A stretch of 38,832 nucleotides of DNA from positions 1 through 38,832 of the forward strand of contig JANSYJ010000014.1 in NCBI GenBank assembly GCA_024742495.1, given 5' to 3'. Shown in pieces: positions 34,032 through 38,832 of this stretch (positions are counted from its first letter, which is position 1; every line of letters begins with the position of its first letter). Both the position numbers and the translations under genes were made by a program. The notes under the pieces are model-generated. The model did not search any database, had not been told where the DNA came from, and worked only from the letters and a program-made list of their open reading frames with translations. The stretch is from Bacteroidota bacterium (GTDB taxonomy: Bacteria > Bacteroidota > Bacteroidia > Flavobacteriales > Schleiferiaceae).

Positions 34032-34148
34032 ATGGGAGTAGATACAGGCCTGTTCTATTATGGAGCGCGGTATTATGATCCTAAGATTAGTGTTTGGCTG
34101 AGTGTGGATAGATTTGAATTAGAATCCATGGAAACTATGACACTATAG
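34032..34148 (+). pseudogene. RHS-core remnant (39 codons)
   Basis: This short frame encodes GLFYYGARYYDPKISVWLSV followed by D, the conserved C-terminal core of RHS-repeat/wall-associated proteins, which normally precedes a variable toxin domain. An in-frame stop (TAA at 34026) lies just before it, so the thousands of bases of RHS repeats expected upstream are gone. After the core, only 12 unrelated codons (FELESMETMTL) remain before TAG. The next gene starts 6 bp downstream. I read it as the leftover end of an RHS gene, not a functional gene. Confidence 0.85.
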
Positions 34149-34154
34149 AAATAA

Positions 34155-34619
34155 ATGAAAAGAATAATAGCATTTTTCGCCTTAATTTTAAGCACCCATT
34201 TTGCAATTGGTCAAGATGGTTCGGGAATGACTTATTACTGGTCAAGTTTGGTACAATCAATAGAGGGTTCGCGCTCCTATGAAAAAAGATCCTCTCCAGA
34301 CTTATTCCCCTTGACTGCTTGGATAGAAATAGATTCAAATTCATTGAAGAATGATTCAATAGCGATGAGGATTCATCTCGTGAGTATATCTGATAGTAGC
34401 TCTAGGTTTTTTATGAGCACCCTTTTCTTATCTTCAAGATCTTCATTGAATGACAATCGTCGAGATGTATACTTGGTAGATAAGTACATTCTTGAATTAT
34501 CCGCAAGACCAACGGTTTCGGATTGGATAAAAGTCCATAGGAGTGGAGGTATAATGATAACGCAGTCAACGGCGTGTAGCACCAGGGTAAATGTTGGGAT
34601 ATTTCCAGTAATGGAGTGA
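34155..34619 (+). CDS. Unrecognised secreted protein downstream of RHS remnant (154 aa)
   Basis: This protein starts with a signal peptide (MKRIIAFFALILSTHFAIGQDG) and has about 135 further residues, polar and serine-rich (SRSYEKRSSPDLFPL, SISDSSSRFFMS), with hydrophobic strands and no motif I know. Its ATG lies 6 bp after the stop of the RHS-core remnant, the position where immunity genes of RHS toxins normally sit. A role as an immunity protein to a lost or distant RHS toxin is an inference. The export signal would suit a toxin acting in the periplasm. Confidence 0.65.
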   Translation: MKRIIAFFALILSTHFAIGQDGSGMTYYWSSLVQSIEGSRSYEKRSSPDLFPLTAWIEIDSNSLKNDSIAMRIHLVSISDSSSRFFMSTLFLSSRSSLNDNRRDVYLVDKYILELSARPTVSDWIKVHRSGGIMITQSTACSTRVNVGIFPVME

Positions 34620-34732
34620 ACCTATATACGGAAAATATCATGGGATGTCCAATTTATTGGTCCCTTTTAATACTCCCTCAGGTTAAAAGTGCAGAAAATG
34701 ATTCATACAAACCATGAGTTTCTGAATTTTCA

Positions 34733-34860
34733 ACAAGGCATTGAAAGAGAACCTTTATACAGAAGGCCTCAAGTCCTACAGTGATTTAAGCCAGCAACGT
34801 GCTGAGTATGCCTTAAAGCGCTGGGATATTGTTAGATCAGACCGCTTCGCTATTAGAACC
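34733..34860 (+). pseudogene. Unidentified ORF fragment cut by repeat element A
   Basis: An open frame reads NKALKENLYTEGLKSYSDLS and then QQRAEYALKRWDIVRS. It enters repeat element A at 34840, where it continues only as SDRFAIRT before a stop. An in-frame TGA lies just before it, so neither end is intact. The residue composition is protein-like, but I do not recognise the family. It is probably a leftover of a gene disrupted when the repeat arrived. Confidence 0.45.
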
Positions 34861-35016
34861 TAGACATGAGATCAGTCGCTGCGCTCCTTGAGAGAGGGAT
34901 GGCGTTTAAAGGTAGCGAGCATTACACCGAAGCTAAATTACACGAATACAGTAAGAGGCACCACAACTGAAACACCTAAACCCACTAATATTGCTTAGGT
35001 TTCGGCCCTAGGGTGA
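34840..35016 (+). repeat. Element A copy, directly repeated with 32912-33087
   Basis: GACCGCTTCGCTATTAGAAC, CGCTCCTTGAGAGAGGGATGG, GAATACAGTAAGAGGCACC and TTGCTTAGGTTTCGGCCC follow the same order as at 32912, with roughly ten differences over 175 bp. Similarity stops at CCTAGGGTG (about 35015); beyond it lies coding-like sequence instead of the middle segment. The two copies flank a 1.75-kb segment that holds the gene at 33424, the RHS remnant and the gene at 34155. Confidence 0.85.
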
Positions 35017-35124
35017 AATTATGGGGAGAATACGAATGAAATCCGAATACCGAAGGAAATAGGTAATGGCCCTGATAACGAAATTATTCCTGGTGAATGG
35101 GAGAATGGAGATGTTAATGAATAG
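35017..35124 (+). pseudogene. C-terminal tail of a truncated protein
   Basis: Directly after the repeat boundary an open frame of 35 codons reads NYGENTNEIRIPKEIGNGPD and then NEIIPGEWENGDVNE before TAG at 35122-35124. It has no start, and a stop (TGA at 35014) belongs to the repeat. Its last codons overlap the ATG (35117) of the next gene, an arrangement typical of a natural operon junction. I interpret it as the surviving end of a gene whose 5' part was replaced by the repeat, plausibly an RHS toxin tail. Confidence 0.55.
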
Positions 35125-36310
35125 AATAAAAAGCCTTTTAATCATGCTAGCCCTTTTAATTAGCTTTAACTCTTACGGGGTAATAGTTAGTTCTATGGAG
35201 CAGTTTGAGCAAGCCCTCGCTGAAAAGAAGCATACATGGTACAGCATCTGGTTTGACTTCACTTCGATACCCGTGGATGATCTTGATCTTTCGGGTATAA
35301 CTGGAGTCTCATTTGACGAAGATCTTGATCCGCGCTACTTAAAACACTTTCCTGATTTACGAACTCTTGTGGTTAATGGCGAGGTCAGAGGTACTTTTGA
35401 TTTACTTCTTTTACCACCCACATGTACAAGAGTTGGTTTCTACACTGATGATCAAGTTGATTTCTTTTGCTCCTCTCAAAAAGGGAGGTTTCTCAACTTG
35501 GAATCTCTTCGGATTAAATATAAGAGAAACCTAAATCTTTTAAATTTTATTGATACCGTCGAGCAGCTCGATATTCCCCTTGCAGAGGGTTTGGGGGTGG
35601 AAATTGAAAGTAAGGGTATATCCGGTCTTAAAGTGCTTACGCTGCATGGTTGTCCAGATAGGACTTCTTTAGATGGATTTAACATTGAAGAACTTAGCGC
35701 CCTTGCGTTGATTGGTTGTGAGAATTTAGACTCCACCTGTATCGATGGCTTTGGTGACCTTAATTTAAAGTGGCTTTCAATCCAAGAATCCAAGGCCAAG
35801 GAAGGTTCGGCTATCTCATTAAGAAGACACAAACATTTGAAAGGTTTGATTTTAAAACAGTCAAGAATTCCTTTTTTGTTCTTAGCTTCAGACTCTTTAG
35901 GCCTATTGTTAACCGATCGATTTCACGCAAACAAAATTTACCTTGAGTCTTCAGCTGATTCTGTATATCTGAGCTTTCTCAAGTCTAGTGTAAATATTAG
36001 CCCACACCATAACTTTAGTTCTGCCTTAAGGATGATTTTAGTCGACAAAGAATCCCATGTTAAAGGCCTCAGTGCAAAGTTTTATCCTGAACTTAGGGTC
36101 TTAGACTTTACAAATCCTGCCGCATGCCTTTACGATATCAATAAGATTAAGGCACTGAATCTTGACTATAAAAGGGACTCTAACCTAGAAGATTATTACC
36201 CTGATATTAGCTTTATCACAATTGATCAAACTAATTTAGGCTTTGAAGAAGAGTTTTTAAGTCAGCTAAATAATGCAGATTGGCAAGAGATGATTAAAGC
36301 TTTGTATTAG
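35117..36310 (+). CDS. Secreted leucine-rich-repeat-like protein (397 aa), unrecognised
   Basis: The protein has a signal peptide (MNRIKSLLIMLALLISFNSYG) and a body with irregular leucine-rich-repeat rhythm: LKVLTLHGCPDRTSLDGF, LSALALIGCENLDS, LKWLSIQESKAKEG and LKGLILKQSRIPFLFL. Such repeats form curved binding surfaces. I chose ATG 35117, which overlaps the end of the truncated upstream frame (stop 35124) and begins exactly at the signal peptide; in-frame ATGs at 35066, 35105 and 35111 would put extra residues before it. Its coupling to the truncated tail suggests it was the second gene of an effector-partner pair. LRR-like immunity proteins are conceivable, but no family match can be claimed. 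Confidence 0.7.
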   Translation: MNRIKSLLIMLALLISFNSYGVIVSSMEQFEQALAEKKHTWYSIWFDFTSIPVDDLDLSGITGVSFDEDLDPRYLKHFPDLRTLVVNGEVRGTFDLLLLPPTCTRVGFYTDDQVDFFCSSQKGRFLNLESLRIKYKRNLNLLNFIDTVEQLDIPLAEGLGVEIESKGISGLKVLTLHGCPDRTSLDGFNIEELSALALIGCENLDSTCIDGFGDLNLKWLSIQESKAKEGSAISLRRHKHLKGLILKQSRIPFLFLASDSLGLLLTDRFHANKIYLESSADSVYLSFLKSSVNISPHHNFSSALRMILVDKESHVKGLSAKFYPELRVLDFTNPAACLYDINKIKALNLDYKRDSNLEDYYPDISFITIDQTNLGFEEEFLSQLNNADWQEMIKALY

Positions 36311-36468
36311 GAAACGAGGGGTGCCGGGATTTGGCTTAAAGCTGGTAATACTCCAAATTATTTGTTTTGCAGTTAGTAATATTTAAATTATTGAAAATCA
36401 ATGGATATTTCTCCTTTTTTCAAAGAAAGGGGAGTAGTTCATAAAGGGTACCTTTAGATTTGTTGCGT

Positions 36469-36505
36469 TCTAATTTTAATCAGTCGAATTACCTGGAAGC
36501 TTACA
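36469..36505 (+). repeat. Short upstream repeat TTTTAATCAGTCGAATT, copy 2
   Basis: TTTTAATCAGTCGAATT and GGAAGCTTACA match the sequence before the gene at 33424 (33379-33414). Here it lies 24 bp before the gene at 36529. A third, weaker copy at 36995-37028 reads GTTGAATATTTCGGGAAGCTTA and has no gene immediately after it on this strand. Confidence 0.5.
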
Positions 36506-36528
36506 GAACCATTCCACATAGAATTTAG

Positions 36529-36921
36529 ATGATGATTGTAAATTTTTTTTCAATAGCAGCTTTACTCGTTTTGTGTAATCCTAGTTTTTATTTTGTGACT
36601 AAAGTGGACTATTCTAATTGGGATAAAGGATCGGGGGTAGGAATAGTCTGGCTTGAACGTGAGGGTTCAAGCTTTAAGGTTTTAGTGCACAGAGAAAACA
36701 ACTTTGGCAACCAGTTGCCACAAGTTTCAGACTCAATTCATGTAGCACTTGAGAATTATAGTTATAGCGAGTGTAATATCGAGGGAAATGTTAAATGGCA
36801 TCCTGGATCTAATCAACCTAGGTGCTGGACTAATTTAAAACATACCGTTTGTCCAGATACGGATAGCACTTACCTCTATTATATCTTAACTGATGAGGAA
36901 CTTCTTAGGTTGAAGGATTGA
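36529..36921 (+). CDS. Unrecognised small exported protein (130 aa)
   Basis: This protein begins with a hydrophobic segment (VNFFSIAALLVLCNPSFYF) that could be a signal peptide or anchor. The remaining 105 residues contain three cysteines (SECNIEGN, QPRCWTN, HTVCPDT), and W/G-rich beta-like sequence (KGSGVGIVWLEREGSS). The odd cysteine spacing suggests disulfides outside the cytoplasm. Two ATGs in tandem (36529 and 36532) are possible starts. I do not recognise the family. The upstream repeat it shares with the gene at 33424 suggests a common origin for the two loci. Confidence 0.6.
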   Translation: MMIVNFFSIAALLVLCNPSFYFVTKVDYSNWDKGSGVGIVWLEREGSSFKVLVHRENNFGNQLPQVSDSIHVALENYSYSECNIEGNVKWHPGSNQPRCWTNLKHTVCPDTDSTYLYYILTDEELLRLKD

Positions 36922-37062
36922 ATAGTTCATTATTCCCTCGCAATTTAATGGATGCAAGCCCTTTAGTATCCTCGGCAAGCCAGCAGCAGTTATAAATTTA
37001 ATGGTTGAATATTTCGGGAAGCTTAAAGCCCTTAATTTCTGTAATAAAGCATTTTCTAATGC

Positions 37063-38169
37063 TTACAACCTGTCGTCTTTTTGTTGGAGCATATTTTCCC
37101 ATGGCTCACTTAAGCCATAGGTACGACCCTTCTTAGAAGGATTAATTATAACCACGAAGTCCATCTCAATCCATTCTTTCAAATTGCGATACACCGCTCG
37201 GGAGGACACTCCAAGATGATCCGCTATTTCCTGCAAGCTTACTTCCTTTGATTTCTCAAATAGCGACAACACTTGCTTTTGCATGGGACGAAGTTCTCTG
37301 ATTTTTTTGACCTGATCCACTTGGGGAAGGGATTTATACTTCTCCACTTCCTTTCGAACACTGCTAAAAGAGAGTGCCATTCCCGAAAGAAAATACTCCA
37401 GAAAAGGGGTGACATCGGCTTCGGCTCTGCCCATATAGTAATTATGATTATCTCCAATATTTAGAGCTTCATAATAAGCCAAGAGGTTTTTCGCATAATA
37501 TTCTTCCAGTGAATAAATCCCTTTTAAGCCGTACCCCATATTATGCAATAGTAAAGTAGTTAGCAAACGCGCCGTTCTACCATTGCCATCGTAATAGGGG
37601 TGAATGGTGGCAAATTGATAATGTACCAAACCAGCTATAATAGGAGCCGGCAATATCTTTCCTTTTATTTGCAGATTCATCCATTCGGATAAAACCTTCA
37701 TCAATTTAGGAACATCCTTTGCCTCGGGAGGCATGTAAACAATCCTAGCCGATCGGTTATCTCGAATAACATTTTGTCCCTCTCGGTAAGGTGTACCTCG
37801 CTTAGCACCCTTTAGTACCAAAGAATGAATTTCCTTAATCTGTTTTTCGGTAATCGACGAATCTTGACCAACTAGACTTTCAACATAGGCCAGTGCTTTG
37901 AAATAGTTGCGGACCTCCCGTTCATCTCGGTCTTTGCCTGGAAAACCACCTTTATGCCCCTGAGCCAATTGTTCTACCTCCGATATAGCAAGAGCATTAC
38001 CTTCAATTTGGGTAGAATAGTGGGTCGATATCATACGAGCCGTTTCCCGTAAAGATGCCACCATTCGTGCATTGATGGGCAAAACATCAATCGCTTCTTT
38101 ATGGCGTTCTATCTCTAGAAGGGTATTGGTTAATGCTGGAGTTATGGTGAATTTAGGTGTGAATTCCAT
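37063..38169 (-). CDS. Fic family protein with N-terminal inhibitory motif and C-terminal HTH
   Basis: This 368-residue Fic-domain protein transfers AMP (or another nucleotide-derived group) to target proteins. The Fic motif HPYYDGNGRTAR is at residues 190-201 with the catalytic histidine H190. An N-terminal inhibitory motif, STQIEGN (S52 to N58), matches the [S/T]xxxE[G/N] pattern of self-inhibited class II Fic proteins, with E56 as the blocking glutamate. The C-terminal 75 residues form a winged-helix-like DNA-binding region (VSLQEIADHLGVSSRAVYRNL). This Fic-plus-HTH architecture is common in Bacteroidota. No toxin or antitoxin partner is adjacent. Two tandem TAAAGTGCAA repeats lie upstream and could be its operator. 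Confidence 0.9.
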   Translation of the reverse strand: MEFTPKFTITPALTNTLLEIERHKEAIDVLPINARMVASLRETARMISTHYSTQIEGNALAISEVEQLAQGHKGGFPGKDRDEREVRNYFKALAYVESLVGQDSSITEKQIKEIHSLVLKGAKRGTPYREGQNVIRDNRSARIVYMPPEAKDVPKLMKVLSEWMNLQIKGKILPAPIIAGLVHYQFATIHPYYDGNGRTARLLTTLLLHNMGYGLKGIYSLEEYYAKNLLAYYEALNIGDNHNYYMGRAEADVTPFLEYFLSGMALSFSSVRKEVEKYKSLPQVDQVKKIRELRPMQKQVLSLFEKSKEVSLQEIADHLGVSSRAVYRNLKEWIEMDFVVIINPSKKGRTYGLSEPWENMLQQKDDRL

Positions 38170-38194
38170 AGGATTAAGTCAAGCCCAAGGTAGT

Positions 38195-38216
38195 TAAAGT
38201 GCAAATAAAGTGCAAT
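38195..38216 (-). promoter_or_regulatory. Tandem 11-bp direct repeat upstream of fic
   Basis: TAAAGTGCAAA (38195-38205) is followed head to tail by TAAAGTGCAAT (38206-38216), 26 bp upstream of the fic ATG. On the minus strand it also contains TTTATTTG, one mismatch from a -7 element. It could be an operator, perhaps for the HTH domain of the Fic protein itself; that is inference. Confidence 0.4.
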
Positions 38217-38231
38217 TAAATTGTTAGTAAA

Positions 38232-38309
38232 GACCGCTGCGCTTTAAACTCAGACCGCTTCGCTGTTAGATATGAGATCTTAGACCGGTCGCTTTGCTCC
38301 CTTTTAGAC
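38232..38309 (+). repeat. Degenerate element A fragments
   Basis: GACCGCTGCGCTTTAAACTC is followed by GACCGCTTCGCTGTTAGATA, TGAGATC and GGTCGCTTTGCTCCCTTTTA. It is a scrambled, doubled version of the start of element A. The stretch 38310-38560 that follows holds no gene that I can support. Confidence 0.6.
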
Positions 38310-38567
38310 TTAATACTGCAAATAACTTCGTGATTCTTCCAAATAGCCATTCTCTAATCAGACTCAATACTATTTAGTGATTACTAACTTCAATATTGGA
38401 TCGCTCTTTAAGCTTTAGCTAAAAACGTATTGACGAATCACCACTACAAGCAACGGACAGGACTACGGAGCGAGAGGGCCCCTGAGCAGCAATAATCGCT
38501 CGTAGGGCAATCATTAGGAAAAAAGTGGCTATAAAAATTGAGTGGGATTTTAACGAAGTCGTCATCC

Positions 38568-38712
38568 GTGCTGGCCCGGCCCAAGAGTCGATGGTCTGTG
38601 GGCAAACCGCAGGTTGGCCCAACAGAATTGCCTTTTCAGGGGCCTAGCGTTTTTGCCTACTTTTTTGGCAATGCAAAAAGTGGGAGGAAGGCCGCTTCGC
38701 TTTTATGGTTCG
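38568..38712 (+). repeat. Element B, copy 4
   Basis: GTGCTGGCCCGGCCCAAGAG through GGCCTAGCGTTTTTGCCTAC and the hairpin at 38656-38684 to GCTTCGCTTTTATGGTTCG. It continues past the element for about 10 bp in agreement with copy 1 at 69-215 (TTATGGTTCGRCAARCT), so these two copies are closest at that end. The remainder to 38832 has no gene that I can support. Confidence 0.85.
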
Positions 38713-38832
38713 GCAAGCTATTAGATTAGCTTCTTTAAATTCAGGTAGTTTTTAATGGAGTAAAATCTGAGCAACCAGAGGGTAAAGGTGAACTAGTTCG
38801 ACAGTTAAGCATAGGCTTCAGGTGAGCAATAG

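Noticed and set aside
34373-34641. Minus-strand open frames of 69 and 76 codons opposite the gene at 34155
   Set aside because: The plus-strand frame has a signal peptide and an operon-like start; the opposite frames have nothing to support them.
32425-35016. Insertion sequence or transposon
   Set aside because: No transposase-like frame and no terminal inverted repeats were found in or around the repeats.
38419-38729. Open frames of 63 and 67 codons across element B on both strands
   Set aside because: They lie in repeat DNA, are not kept open in the other copies, and have no protein-like features.

Overview
The window reads as chromosomal DNA of a member of the Bacteroidota, most likely a marine flavobacterium. 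The signs are a gliding-motility lipoprotein GldI beside a DHH phosphoesterase, a CarboxypepD_reg/plug/OMP_b-brl_3 outer-membrane protein, a DUF5777 barrel, start sites without Shine-Dalgarno sequences, and several TAnnTTTG-type -7 promoter elements. No rRNA, tRNA, CRISPR array, phage module or transposase was seen.

Layout. Positions 1-811 have no gene and hold dispersed repeats. Positions 812-8432 carry lhgO and a PhnP-like metallo-hydrolase (minus strand), a conserved Bacteroidota protein of unknown function (plus), and a tight minus-strand group of a GlmM-type mutase and two class V aminotransferase-fold proteins, one a cysteine desulfurase. Positions 8703-14990 run forward: a TPR protein, a DUF368/PopT-type polyprenyl-phosphate transporter, aroE, a long DUF349 protein and a BASS-family transporter. 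Positions 14980-17265 (minus) hold a small membrane protein, glutathione peroxidase and a di-haem cytochrome c peroxidase. uvrB and an outer-membrane barrel follow on plus, then a secreted clan-A-like glycosidase on minus. Positions 23900-27525 (minus) are a four-gene operon, nrnA-like/gldI/two cyclophilin-FKBP fusions, which carries five prolyl-isomerase domains and ends in a UUCG-loop terminator. Positions 27574-32406 hold two MFS transporters, an OB-fold (tRNA_anti-like) protein, and an operon of a CX4CH cytochrome-like lipoprotein, YceI and a DUF5777 barrel.

The last 6.4 kb (32407-38832) is different: AT-richer and full of repeats. Directly repeated elements (a unit of about 487 bp, and a 175-bp piece that recurs 1.9 kb away) interleave with unrecognised small genes that begin with signal peptides. 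Between them lie gene debris: a 39-codon RHS-core remnant ending 6 bp before one such gene, and a 35-codon C-terminal tail overlapping the start of another. I read this as a decayed RHS/polymorphic-toxin locus that kept orphan, possibly immunity-like, downstream genes. A Fic protein with an N-terminal inhibitory motif closes the gene content. This is the accessory part of the window and the best place to look for something undescribed; the rest is ordinary flavobacterial chromosome.
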